A stretch of 64,000 nt of DNA, taken from NCBI RefSeq assembly GCF_018263855.1, contig NZ_CP073318.1, positions 1-64,000 of the forward strand. The letters are read 5' to 3'. This document shows positions 1-13,218 of the stretch, piece by piece. The stretch is from Kutzneria sp. CA-103260. Lineage in GTDB: Bacteria; Actinomycetota; Actinomycetes; Mycobacteriales; Pseudonocardiaceae. Within the stretch, counting starts at the first letter, position 1. The number at the start of each line of letters is the position of its first letter. A program made the position numbers and the translations under genes. Under the pieces are notes generated by a model. It saw only the letters and a program-made list of their open reading frames with translations, did no database searches and was not told the DNA's origin.

Positions 1-181
1 AAACACCAAAGCCCCCGAACGCGGCTTGAAAGAGCCTAGTGACGGTGTGCGTGTGTTCTTTGAGAACTCAACAGCGTACTGTAATAGCCAGTAACAATGA
101 ATAACCCCTTAGTGGGTTCCTTTGAGATGGTTACTGAACTGGATTGATGCCAGTTTGTACTAGTCTCGATCAACACAATCC
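1..181 (+). promoter_or_regulatory. rRNA operon leader with boxA-like element
   Basis: Non-coding leader upstream of the 16S 5' end; the promoters probably lie mostly left of the window. A 15-nt element, TGTTCTTTGAGAACT at 54-68, recurs exactly at 2017-2031 in the 16S-23S spacer. It resembles boxA of rrn antitermination systems (NusB/S10 binding in the known family). Its placement before both large rRNAs fits antitermination or processing. That role is inferred from similarity and position. Confidence 0.7.
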
Positions 182-5172
<4,991 letters not shown>

Positions 5173-5275
5173 CAAAGACGCTTCGCATCCACTGTGTGGT
5201 TCTGAAGGAACCAACCGGCATGACCGGGAGACCCGTAGGGGTTTCTGGGTGGTGTGTGGTGGTTTTCTTCATAGT

Positions 5276-5394
5276 GTTTCGGTGGTGTTAGCGGAGGGGA
5301 AACGCCCGGTCCCATTCCGAACCCGGAAGCTAAGCCCTCCAGCGCCGATGGTACTGCACTCGTGAGGGTGTGGGAGAGTAGGACGCCGCCGAAC
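5276..5394 (+). rRNA. rrf: 5S ribosomal RNA
   Basis: 119-nt 5S rRNA running from GTTTCGGTGG to GCCGCCGAAC. It includes the conserved CCCATTCCGAACCCGGAAG loop and the GGGAGAGTAGG segment. Last gene of the operon, about 100 nt after the 23S 3' end. Confidence 0.97.
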
Positions 5395-5404
5395 TTAACT
5401 TGGG

Positions 5405-5443
5405 ACGCCCCTTGTCTGCGGCAACGCGGACAAGGGGCGTTTC
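5405..5443 (+). terminator. rRNA operon terminator
   Basis: A 16-bp hairpin with one G-U pair: left arm ACGCCCCTTGTCTGCG (5405-5420), GCAA tetraloop, right arm CGCGGACAAGGGGCGT (5425-5440), followed by TTT-rich sequence. It starts 11 nt after the 5S end and is the evident end of the rrn transcript. Confidence 0.93.
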
Positions 5444-5587
5444 GCTGTGTTCCCGATAGGGGACTTCGGTCCCCACACCCCCGACCTGGGGCCGGCGCGG
5501 CCCGTCCCCAGACCCCCGGATCGCTGAGTAGCGGCTACCGTGTTATTGGACCGGTCTATGGGGTCGGTCGTGTCTAGGAGGTTTGTA

Positions 5588-7945
5588 GTGTCCAGGTTCG
5601 GGCAGCGTCCCGGCGATCGTGACGGCGGTCAGCGTGACCGTCAGCAGCGCACCGGCGGCCATGGATCAGGTGAAGGCCGGGGGCAGCAGCGCGGCGCCGG
5701 CGAGCGGCGGTCGTTCGGCGACCGTCAGCAGGGCGCGCCCCGCCAGGACCGTGGCGGCAGCTGGTCCCGGGACAACAACACCGACCGCGGCGGCAACCGC
5801 GGCGCCGGTGGCGGCTACCGCGACCGCAACAACGACCAGCGTGGTGGCAACAGCAGCGGCGACCGGCCCCGTTGGAACAGCGATCGGGACAACCAGCGCT
5901 CCGGCGGCGGCTACCGCTCCGGCTCGGGTGACCGCCCCCGCTACAACAGCGACCGCGGTGACCAGCGCGGCGGCGACCGCCCGCGTTTCAACAGCGACCG
6001 CAACGATCAGCGTGGTGGCGGCGACCGGCCCCGTTTCAACAACGACCGCGGCAATGACCGGCCTCGCTACAACAATGACCAGCGCGGTGGCGACCGGCCG
6101 CGTTTCGGCAGCGACCGCAATGACCAGCGCGGTGGCGGCGACCGCCCGCGCTTCAACAATGACCGCGGTGGCGACCGGCCCCGGTACAACAACGACCGTG
6201 GTGGGGATCGCCCGCGCTACAACGATGACCGGGGTGGGGACCGCCCGCGGTTCAACAGCGATCGCGGCAACGACCGTCCTCGGTACAACGACCGGGACAG
6301 CGAGCGGCCGCGCTACAACAGCGACCGTCCCCGCCAGAACGACCGCGACGGCGAGCGCCCCCGCTACAACAACAGTGGCGACCGGCCGCGCTTCGGGGAT
6401 CGGGACCAGCAGCGTGGTGGCGGCGACCGCCCGCGCTACAGCAACGATCGTGGTGGCGACCGTCCCCGCTTCGGTGGAGACCGCGACCAGCGCGGTGGCG
6501 GCTACCGCAGCGAGCGCTCCGGCGATCGGCCGCGGTCCAACGACCGCAACGACCAGCGCGGCGGGGACCGTCCGCGCTGGAACAGCGATCGGGACAACCA
6601 GCGCTCCGGCGGCGGCTACCGCTCGGACCGCGCCGGCTCCGGCGACCGCCACCCCCGTTTCAACAACAACAGCAACAACGAGCGCAACAACCAGCGCAGC
6701 GGCGACCGCCCGAGCTACGGCGATCGGGACCGGCGCTTCAGCAACGACCGCGGCGGCGACCGGTACGGCAACGACCGGATCAACAACCGGGACCGGGACG
6801 ACGTTCGTGACGGCGCCAGCAGCCGGCCGCAGCGGCCGTCCAAGTTCGACCGTCCCAAGCGGTTCGACGGCGAGCGCAAGCCGCGCACGGCACAGGTCCA
6901 GCGTGAGCAGCGGCACCAGCGGCCCCGCGACTTCGACGAGCGTCCGCCGCTGCGCGCGGTCGCTGACGGCGAGCCGGTCGAGGAGCTGGAGATCGCCGAG
7001 CAGGCCGAGGCCGTAGAGGCCGCGGCGGCGCAGGAGCGCGCCGAGGTCGAGACCGCGAAGGTCGACGCGACCGAGCGCGAGGCCGACGAGGCTGACACTG
7101 ACGAGTCGGAGCTTGAGGACGAGGCCGACGACGAGGACAGCGCCGAGCAGGACGAGGCCGACGACGAGGGCGCGCAGCAGGACAGCGACCGCGTCCAGAG
7201 CCGGGACCGCGCCGAGTACGACCAGGACCGGCCGCGGACCGACCACAACGGTGCGCCGGAGCTGCCGGAGGGTGCCGTCTCCTCGGCGCTGGACCCCGAA
7301 GCCCGGATGGAGCTGCGCAGCCTGCCGAAGGCGCTGGCCGACGTGGTCGGGGCGCATCTGGTGGCGGCCGGCATGCTGGTCGATGAGGAGCCCGAAGAGG
7401 CCCTGGCCCACGCCCGGTACGCCCGCACCAAGGCGGCCCGGGTCGGTCTGGTGCGCGAGGCGGCGGGCCTGACGGCCTACCACGCTGGCGAGTGGGCCGA
7501 GGCGCTGTCGGAGCTGCGGGCCGCGCGCCGGATGAGCGCCGGTCCGGGGCACCTGGCCGTGATGGCGGACTGCGAGCGGGCGCTGGGCCGCCCGGAGCGG
7601 GCGCTGGACCTGGCCAAGGAAGCCGACGTCAAGCAGCTGACCAAGGCCGAGCAGATCGAGCTGCGCATCGTGGCCGCCGGAGCCCGCCGTGACATGGGCC
7701 AGCTCGACGCGGCGGTGGTCGCGCTCCAGGGCGACGACCTCGACCCGGCCAAGCACGAGCCGTGGAGCGCCCGCCTGTTCTACGCCTACGCGGACAACCT
7801 CGCGGCGGTCGGCCGCACCGAAGAGGCCATCCGCTGGTTCATGCAGGCCGCCGAGTTCGACGACGAGGAGGAGACCGACGCCTCCGAGCGGGCCATCGAG
7901 CTGAGCCAGGACGAGTCGAGCGAGAGCGGCGAGGAGCAGGAGTGA
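5588..7945 (+). CDS. TPR-like protein with long RG/DRPR-rich disordered N-terminus
   Basis: A 785-aa protein starting at GTG 5588 behind TAGGAGG. Residues 1 to about 400 are an arginine/glycine/asparagine/aspartate-rich low-complexity tract built from variants of GDRPRFNSDRGGDRPRYNND, which should be disordered and strongly charged. Residues about 450-555 are very acidic. The last 230 residues are alanine-rich paired helices of TPR type. The C-terminal part and the gene order match my recollection of the M. tuberculosis Rv1691 protein (about 250 aa), so the N-terminal two thirds are an expansion. RGG-type tracts in other proteins bind RNA or drive condensates; here that is inference. The stop codon overlaps the next start (GTGA), implying coupled translation. 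Homologues are sometimes named primosomal protein, for which I see no support. Confidence 0.85.
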   Translation: MSRFGQRPGDRDGGQRDRQQRTGGHGSGEGRGQQRGAGERRSFGDRQQGAPRQDRGGSWSRDNNTDRGGNRGAGGGYRDRNNDQRGGNSSGDRPRWNSDRDNQRSGGGYRSGSGDRPRYNSDRGDQRGGDRPRFNSDRNDQRGGGDRPRFNNDRGNDRPRYNNDQRGGDRPRFGSDRNDQRGGGDRPRFNNDRGGDRPRYNNDRGGDRPRYNDDRGGDRPRFNSDRGNDRPRYNDRDSERPRYNSDRPRQNDRDGERPRYNNSGDRPRFGDRDQQRGGGDRPRYSNDRGGDRPRFGGDRDQRGGGYRSERSGDRPRSNDRNDQRGGDRPRWNSDRDNQRSGGGYRSDRAGSGDRHPRFNNNSNNERNNQRSGDRPSYGDRDRRFSNDRGGDRYGNDRINNRDRDDVRDGASSRPQRPSKFDRPKRFDGERKPRTAQVQREQRHQRPRDFDERPPLRAVADGEPVEELEIAEQAEAVEAAAAQERAEVETAKVDATEREADEADTDESELEDEADDEDSAEQDEADDEGAQQDSDRVQSRDRAEYDQDRPRTDHNGAPELPEGAVSSALDPEARMELRSLPKALADVVGAHLVAAGMLVDEEPEEALAHARYARTKAARVGLVREAAGLTAYHAGEWAEALSELRAARRMSAGPGHLAVMADCERALGRPERALDLAKEADVKQLTKAEQIELRIVAAGARRDMGQLDAAVVALQGDDLDPAKHEPWSARLFYAYADNLAAVGRTEEAIRWFMQAAEFDDEEETDASERAIELSQDESSESGEEQE

Positions 7946-8940
7946 CCGAGGCGGATCTGCTGGCCACGTACGACGCGCTGCTGCTCGACCTCGACGGCAC
8001 CGTCTACCGCGGCGGTGAGGCCGTGCCCGGCGCGGTCGAGGCCATCAAGGCCAGCCGCGAGCGGGGCGCCGGCATCCGCTACGTCACCAACAACGCCTCG
8101 CGCAAGCCGGCGAGCGTCGCGGCGCACCTGAACGAGCTGGGCTTCCAGGCCGCCGACGAGGAGGTCAGCACCAGCTCCCAGGCCGCCGCGGCGGTCCTGG
8201 CCGAGCACGTCGCCCCGGGCGCCCTCGTGCTGATCATCGGCACGCAGACGTTGGCCGACGAGGTCACGGCCGTCGGCCTCACCACGACGCGGACGTTCGC
8301 GCCCGAGGTGGCGGCGGTCGTGCAGGGCCATTCGCCCGACACCGGCTGGAGCGACCTCGCGGAAGCGGCGATGGCCATCCGCAACGGCGCGTTCTGGGTG
8401 GCGTGCAACATCGACGCCACCCTGCCGACCGAGCGGGGCCTGTTGCCGGGCAACGGTTCCATGGTCGCCGCCCTGCGCACCGCCACCGACGTGGAGCCGG
8501 CTGTGGCCGGCAAGCCGGCGCGGCCGCTGATGGACCAGGCGATCCGGTCCGCCGGCGCGAGCAAGCCGCTCGTCGTCGGCGACCGACTCGACACCGACAT
8601 CGCCGGGGCCACCGCCGCCGAGCTGGACGCGCTGCTGGTGCTCACCGGCGTCGCGACCCCGGCTCAGGTGCTCCAGGCGCCGGCCGAACTGCGGCCCCGC
8701 TACCTGTCGGCCGACCTGTCCGGCCTGCTGCTGCCGCTGTCCGAGGTGGAGATCGGCAAGCAGCCCGGCTGGGACGTCGCGGTCGGCGACGGCGAGCTGA
8801 CCGTCACCGGATCCGGCGATCCGCTGGCCCTGCTGCGCGCCCTGTGCGCCACCTGGTGGCCGGCCGGCGGCGGCCCGGTGACCGTGCGCGCCGGCGATGA
8901 CGCCTCGATGGCCGCCTTGGGTGCCCTGAATATCGGCTAG
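7942..8940 (+). CDS. HAD superfamily class IIA hydrolase (NagD-like phosphatase)
   Basis: A 332-aa protein starting at GTG 7942, which overlaps the upstream TGA. HAD motif I is DLDGTVYRG, with D16 as nucleophile and D18 as acid/base. TNNASRKP (motif II region) and GDRLDTDIAGA (motif IV) follow, with the capping domain inserted between motifs II and III as in NagD/PNPase-type members. Predicted cytoplasmic Mg-dependent phosphatase of small phosphorylated metabolites; the substrate cannot be read from sequence. Position between the TPR gene and the small protein matches the M. tuberculosis Rv1691-Rv1693 order. Confidence 0.9.
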   Translation: MTEADLLATYDALLLDLDGTVYRGGEAVPGAVEAIKASRERGAGIRYVTNNASRKPASVAAHLNELGFQAADEEVSTSSQAAAAVLAEHVAPGALVLIIGTQTLADEVTAVGLTTTRTFAPEVAAVVQGHSPDTGWSDLAEAAMAIRNGAFWVACNIDATLPTERGLLPGNGSMVAALRTATDVEPAVAGKPARPLMDQAIRSAGASKPLVVGDRLDTDIAGATAAELDALLVLTGVATPAQVLQAPAELRPRYLSADLSGLLLPLSEVEIGKQPGWDVAVGDGELTVTGSGDPLALLRALCATWWPAGGGPVTVRAGDDASMAALGALNIG

Positions 8941-8983
8941 CGTTGTACAGAGTCACACGAGTTACTCCTTCCGGGAGCAAGAG

Positions 8984-9154
8984 ATGACCCAGCCGCCAGT
9001 TCCAGGGCCGCCGTCCTCACCTATGGCGACGATCGACTACGCCGTCGCGAGGCTCGCGGAACTGGACACCCTCGACGTCGCCGAGCACCCGGCGCGGTTC
9101 GAGGCGGTCCACGCCACGCTGACCGACGCGCTGTCGGCCATCGACGGGTTCTGA
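8984..9154 (+). CDS. Conserved 56-aa protein upstream of tlyA
   Basis: Short gene, ATG 8984 to TGA 9154, translating to 56 residues. It begins MTQPPVPGPP (a proline-rich head), followed by an amphipathic helical part containing YAVARLAELDTLDVAEH and ending SAIDGF. It lies 4 nt before tlyA and 43 nt after the HAD gene. M. tuberculosis has a similarly tiny gene (Rv1693, as I recall) at the same place, which supports it being real. Function unknown; the helix-rich acidic makeup could suit a small protein-binding partner. Confidence 0.75.
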   Translation: MTQPPVPGPPSSPMATIDYAVARLAELDTLDVAEHPARFEAVHATLTDALSAIDGF

Positions 9155-9158
9155 CGCC

Positions 9159-9965
9159 GTGACCCGCAGGGCGCGGCTGGACGCCGAGCTGGTCCGCCGA
9201 GGACTGGCCCGGTCCCGGGCGCACGCATCCGAACTGGTGGCCAACGGCCGGGTCACCGTGCGCGGCACGGTGGCGACGAAGGCGGCGACGGCTATCGAGG
9301 CCGACACGCCGGTCATCGTGCGCGAGGACGACGACGACCCGAACTGGGCCTCGCGCGGCGCGTACAAGCTGGTCGGCGCGCTGGACGCGTTCGACATCCC
9401 GGTCGAGGGCCGGCGCTGCCTGGACGCGGGCGCGTCCACCGGCGGCTTCACCGACGTGCTGCTGCGCCGCGGCGCCCGCGAGGTGGTCGCCGCCGACGTG
9501 GGCCGCGGCCTGCTGCTGTGGCGGCTGCAGACCGACGACCGGGTCGTGGTTCTGGACAAAACGAACGTGCGGGCGTTGAACCCGGAGCTGACCGGTGGCG
9601 TCGTCGATCTCGTGGTCGCCGATCTCTCCTTCATCTCCCTCGGCCTGGTGCTGCCCGCCCTGCTGTCCTGCACGACCGAGGACGGCGACATCGTGCCGAT
9701 GGTGAAACCGCAGTTCCAGGTGGGCAAGGACAACGTCGGCCCGGGCGGCGTGGTGCGCGGCGGCCGGCTGCGCGCCCAGGCCGTGCTCGGCGTGGTCGGC
9801 GAGGCCGCCGAGCTGGGGCTGCGCCTGCACGGCGTGGTGGCCAGCCCGCTGCCCGGCCCGTCCGGCAACGTCGAGTACTTCGTGTGGCTGCGGCGCGGTG
9901 AGCCGCTGCCCGAGGAGCAGGCCGCGGAACTGGTCGCCGCCGCGGTCCGGGAGGGGCCGAAATGA
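9159..9965 (+). CDS. tlyA: TlyA family rRNA 2'-O-methyltransferase
   Basis: 268 aa from GTG 9159. Residues 1-60 form an S4 RNA-binding domain (RLDAELVRRGLARSRAHASE). The rest is an RrmJ/FtsJ-type SAM methyltransferase with motif I CLDAGASTGGFTDVLLRRGA, acidic VVADLSFISL, and the catalytic-lysine segment MVKPQFQVGK. Known TlyA enzymes methylate a cytidine in 16S and 23S rRNA, conferring capreomycin sensitivity in mycobacteria. The stop overlaps nadK (ATGA), as in the usual actinobacterial tlyA-nadK-recN order. Confidence 0.95.
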   Translation: MTRRARLDAELVRRGLARSRAHASELVANGRVTVRGTVATKAATAIEADTPVIVREDDDDPNWASRGAYKLVGALDAFDIPVEGRRCLDAGASTGGFTDVLLRRGAREVVAADVGRGLLLWRLQTDDRVVVLDKTNVRALNPELTGGVVDLVVADLSFISLGLVLPALLSCTTEDGDIVPMVKPQFQVGKDNVGPGGVVRGGRLRAQAVLGVVGEAAELGLRLHGVVASPLPGPSGNVEYFVWLRRGEPLPEEQAAELVAAAVREGPK

Positions 9966-10873
9966 CGCAGCTCAACGTGAACGGCGACCGGGAGATCCTG
10001 CTCGTCGTGAAGACCGGCCGGCAGACCAACCTGCGGCTGGCCGAGAAGGTCGCGGGCCAGTTCGCCGAGGCCGGCATCCGGCTGCGCGTCGTCGAGGACG
10101 AGGCCGCCGACCTGGACCGCTCCTGCTACGCCGAGGTCGCGCCGGCCAGCACCGCCGCGGTCGGCACCGAGCTGGTGTTCGCCCTCGGCGGCGACGGCAC
10201 GCTGCTGCGGGCCGCCGAACTGGCCCGCCCGTTCGGCACCCCGGTGCTGGGCGTCAACCTGGGCCGGGTCGGCTTCCTGGTCGAGGCCGACATGGACGAC
10301 CTGGACGAGGCCGTGCAGCGGGTGATCGACCGCAGCTACCACGTCGAGGAGCGGATGACGCTGGACGTGGCGGCGCAGGTGCAGGGCGAGGTCATCGCCC
10401 ACACCTGGGCGCTCAACGAGGCCAGCGTGGAGAAGAGCAGCCGGGAGCGGGTGCTGGACGTGGTCGTCGAGGTCGACGCCCGCCCGGTGTCGGCCTTCGG
10501 CTGCGACGGTGTGTTGTGTGCCACACCAACCGGGTCGACGGCCTACGCGTTCTCGGCCGGCGGTCCCGTGGTGTGGCCGGACCTGGACGCCCTGCTGGTG
10601 GTGCCCAGCAACGCGCACGCCCTGTTCGCCCGGCCGTTCGTGGTGTCGCCGAGCTCGGTGGTGGCCTTCGAGATCGACCCGCACGGGCACCCCGCGGTGC
10701 TGTGCTGCGACGGCCGTCGGCTGGTCGAGCTGCCCGCAGGCACCCGCGTCGAGGTGGCCCACTCCAGCACCCCGGTCAAGCTGGTGCGGCTCAAGCAGGA
10801 CCCGTTCTCGGACCGACTCGTGAACAAGTTCGCCTTGCCGGTGCAGGGATGGCGCGGCCCGGTTCTCGACTGA
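9962..10873 (+). CDS. nadK: NAD kinase
   Basis: 303 aa from ATG 9962, overlapping the tlyA stop. Phosphorylates NAD+ to NADP+ in the cytoplasm, feeding NADPH pools. The diagnostic GGDGT motif is at residues 76-80, followed by VLGVNLGRVGFLVE and the second conserved block CATPTGSTAYAFSAGGP. Length and motif order are normal for the ATP/polyphosphate NAD kinase family. An 83-nt gap with its own promoter-like region separates it from recN. Confidence 0.96.
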   Translation: MTQLNVNGDREILLVVKTGRQTNLRLAEKVAGQFAEAGIRLRVVEDEAADLDRSCYAEVAPASTAAVGTELVFALGGDGTLLRAAELARPFGTPVLGVNLGRVGFLVEADMDDLDEAVQRVIDRSYHVEERMTLDVAAQVQGEVIAHTWALNEASVEKSSRERVLDVVVEVDARPVSAFGCDGVLCATPTGSTAYAFSAGGPVVWPDLDALLVVPSNAHALFARPFVVSPSSVVAFEIDPHGHPAVLCCDGRRLVELPAGTRVEVAHSSTPVKLVRLKQDPFSDRLVNKFALPVQGWRGPVLD

Positions 10874-10937
10874 CCAGCCCGTTCGGGCTGGCGGCGCTGA
10901 CCGGTTTGGCCCGCCCCGGTCGTGGAACGTCAGGGGT

Positions 10938-10953
10938 TGGCACTAGTGTTCGA
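10938..10953 (+). promoter_or_regulatory. LexA (SOS) box-like sequence before recN
   Basis: TGGCACTAGTGTTCGA matches the actinobacterial SOS consensus TCGAAC-N4-GTTCGA at 10 of 12 fixed positions; the right half is perfect. It ends 3 nt before the recN GTG, so a repressor bound here would cover the start region of a leaderless or very short leader transcript. recN is DNA-damage-inducible in several bacteria, which fits. Inferred from sequence only. Confidence 0.5.
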
Positions 10954-10956
10954 CCT

Positions 10957-12747
10957 GTGCTGATCGAGATGCGTATCCAGGGTCTGGGCGTGATCGATGA
11001 GGCCAGCATCGAACTCCACCGGGGTTTGACGGTGGTCACGGGCGAGACCGGTGCCGGCAAGACGATGGTGGTCACGGGCCTGCACCTGCTCAGTGGCGGG
11101 CGCGGCGAGGCTTCGCGCGTCCGCACCGGGGTGGAGCGGGCCGTGGTCGAGGGCCGCTTCCACACGCCGGCCGGTAGTCCGGCCGCGGAGGTCGCGGCCA
11201 ACGCGGGGGCCGATCCCGACGAGGACGGCAGCCTGATCGTGGTGCGCACGGTCAGCACCGACGGCCGGTCCCGCGCACACCTGGGCGGCCGCTCGGTGCC
11301 GGTCGGGGTGCTCGCCGAGATCTCCGAGCAGCTGATCGCCGTGCACGGCCAGAACGACCAGCTGCGGCTGGCCCGGCCGACCGAGCAGCGCGCCGTGCTG
11401 GACCGGTTCGCCGGCGACGCGGTGGCCGATCCGCTGAGCCGGTACAAGCAGCTGCGCGAGCAGTGGGTGGCGGTGTCCACCGAGCTGGTCGAGCGCACCG
11501 AGAAGTCGCGGGAGATGGCCCGCGAGGCCGACCTGCTCAAGCATGGCCTGGCCGAGATCGAGGCCGTCGACCCGAAGCCGGGCGAGGACGAGGAGCTGCA
11601 CGCCGAGGCCCGCCGGCTCGCCGACGTGGACCAGCTGCGCGAGGCCGCGCAGGGCGCGCAGTACTCGCTGAGCGGCGCGGCCGAGGTGGAGGTCGAGGCG
11701 GTCGGCGCGCTGGGCATGATCGCCGAGGCGCGGCGCCGGTTCTCGGGGACCGAGGACCCGAAGCTGCGGGACCTGGAGCCCCGGCTGGCCGAGGCGTCGG
11801 TGCTGCTCACCGACGTGGCCACCGAGCTGGTCGGCTACCTGGAGTCGCTGGACGCCGACCCGGCCCGACTGGAGCAGGTGCTGGCCCGGCAGCAGGAGCT
11901 CAAGCAGCTGACCCGAAAGTACGCGGCCGACATCGACGGCGTGCTGGAGTGGGCCCGGGTGTCGCAGGAGCGGCTGGCCGGGCTGGACACCTCCGAAGAG
12001 GCGCTGGCCGAGCTGGCCCGCCGTCGCGACGAGCTGGCCAAGCAGCTGGCCGAGGTGGCCAAGGAGGTCACCGCCGAGCGTACGGCTTCGGCCGAGGACC
12101 TGGGCAAGGCCGTCACCGAGGAGCTCGCCGGCCTGGCCATGGCCCAGGCCAAGGTGGAGGTCGCGGTGCTGCCGCGGCTGGCCGAGCCGGACGACGCGGT
12201 GGCGCTCGACGTGGACGGCCAGCGGCTGCACGCCGGCCGTGAGGGCGTCGACGACGTGGAGCTGCGGCTGATGCCGCACCCGGGGTCGCCGGCGCTGCCG
12301 GTGAACAAGGGTGCGTCCGGCGGCGAGCTCTCGCGGGTGATGCTGGCGCTGGAGGTCGTGCTCTCGCACGCCGACCCGGTGCCGACGCTGGTGTTCGACG
12401 AGGTGGACGCCGGGGTCGGCGGCCGGGCCGCGGTCGAGGTCGGCCGCCGGCTGGCCCGGCTGGCCCGCAGTCACCAGGTGATCGTGGTGACCCACCTGCC
12501 GCAGGTCGCGGCCTACGCCGACCGGCACATGGTGGTGAGCAAGGTCGCCGAGGGCGGCCTGACCAGCAGCGGCGTCAAGGTGCTGGACGAGTCGGAGCGG
12601 GTGGTGGAGCTGGCCCGGATGCTGGCCGGCCTGGACTTCACCTACACCGGCCGGGCCCACGCCGAGGAGCTGCTGGACGCCGCCCGCACCGACAAGAAGG
12701 CCGACGAGCCGGTGCGCAAGTCGCGCAAGAAGGCGGCCAAGTCGTAG
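10957..12747 (+). CDS. recN: DNA repair protein RecN
   Basis: 596-aa SMC-like ATPase of double-strand break repair. The GTG at 10957 was chosen because MLIEMRIQGLGVI aligns with the normal RecN N-terminus. Walker A is TGETGAGKT (residues 28-36). A long coiled-coil-prone middle follows, then the ABC signature in GASGGELSRV (from residue 452), Walker B VFDEVDAGVGG and a C-terminal TGRAHAEELL. Full length. It has no clear Shine-Dalgarno, and a LexA-like box sits directly upstream. Last gene of the first conserved block; accessory genes follow. Confidence 0.96.
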   Translation: MLIEMRIQGLGVIDEASIELHRGLTVVTGETGAGKTMVVTGLHLLSGGRGEASRVRTGVERAVVEGRFHTPAGSPAAEVAANAGADPDEDGSLIVVRTVSTDGRSRAHLGGRSVPVGVLAEISEQLIAVHGQNDQLRLARPTEQRAVLDRFAGDAVADPLSRYKQLREQWVAVSTELVERTEKSREMAREADLLKHGLAEIEAVDPKPGEDEELHAEARRLADVDQLREAAQGAQYSLSGAAEVEVEAVGALGMIAEARRRFSGTEDPKLRDLEPRLAEASVLLTDVATELVGYLESLDADPARLEQVLARQQELKQLTRKYAADIDGVLEWARVSQERLAGLDTSEEALAELARRRDELAKQLAEVAKEVTAERTASAEDLGKAVTEELAGLAMAQAKVEVAVLPRLAEPDDAVALDVDGQRLHAGREGVDDVELRLMPHPGSPALPVNKGASGGELSRVMLALEVVLSHADPVPTLVFDEVDAGVGGRAAVEVGRRLARLARSHQVIVVTHLPQVAAYADRHMVVSKVAEGGLTSSGVKVLDESERVVELARMLAGLDFTYTGRAHAEELLDAARTDKKADEPVRKSRKKAAKS

Positions 12748-12766
12748 CTGCTGTGAAGGGGGAACC

Positions 12767-13216
12767 ATGGGGAGCATCGACGACCTGGTCTCGCTGTCGG
12801 ACCACGCGTGGCAGCGCCTGCGGGACCGGATGGCCGGCCTGATGGACGCCGAGCTGCGCTGGCGGCCGGCGGCCGGGGACCCGGACATCTCGCTGGAGTG
12901 GCGGCTCAAGCACATCGCCAGCCTGCTGTCGGCGGACCGCAACGCGGTGTGGCTGGACCAGACGCCGCCGTCCACCCAGCTGCCCGAGGCGCGGGACGCC
13001 GTGCAGACGCTGGACCAGCTCGACGCGGCGTACGCGTTGTGGCGCAAGGTGTTGACCAACTGCACCGAGGAGTCGCTGGATCGGCCGATCGGGCCGCGGG
13101 CCGGCTTCTACGCCAACGACACCCGGCGCTCGTTCGTGCTGCACATCCTGGACGAGCTCATCCACCACGGCGCGGAGGCCGCGCTGCTGCGGGACCTCTA
13201 CGGCCACCGGTCCTGA
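12767..13216 (+). CDS. DinB-like four-helix bundle protein
   Basis: 149 aa, ATG 12767 behind GAAGGGGG. The pattern of a DinB/DUF664-type bundle is visible: an N-terminal helix with HAWQRLRDRMAGL, a central LKHIASLL helix with a histidine, and a C-terminal HILDELIHHGAEAALLRDLY helix with the paired histidines that bind a divalent metal in this superfamily. Members include thiol-dependent transferases and damage-induced proteins of unknown role. Followed 2 nt later by a LacI regulator, so probably co-transcribed. Function not assignable more finely. Confidence 0.75.
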   Translation: MGSIDDLVSLSDHAWQRLRDRMAGLMDAELRWRPAAGDPDISLEWRLKHIASLLSADRNAVWLDQTPPSTQLPEARDAVQTLDQLDAAYALWRKVLTNCTEESLDRPIGPRAGFYANDTRRSFVLHILDELIHHGAEAALLRDLYGHRS

Positions 13217-13218
13217 CC

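Noticed and set aside
5900..6700. Regularly spaced short repeats suggesting a CRISPR-like array
   Set aside because: The repeats are degenerate codon-level repeats of a protein motif with no constant spacer length, and no cas genes are present.
5666..7756. Long open frames opposite and out of frame with the RG-rich TPR gene (up to about 700 codons on the minus strand, Ala/Val-rich)
   Set aside because: They are by-products of the repeated high-GC codons; the plus frame has the ribosome site, the TPR-like C-terminus and the conserved neighbour coupling.
10930..13065. Minus-strand 711-codon frame opposite recN
   Set aside because: Composition is that of a GC-rich shadow frame and recN on the plus strand has all family motifs.
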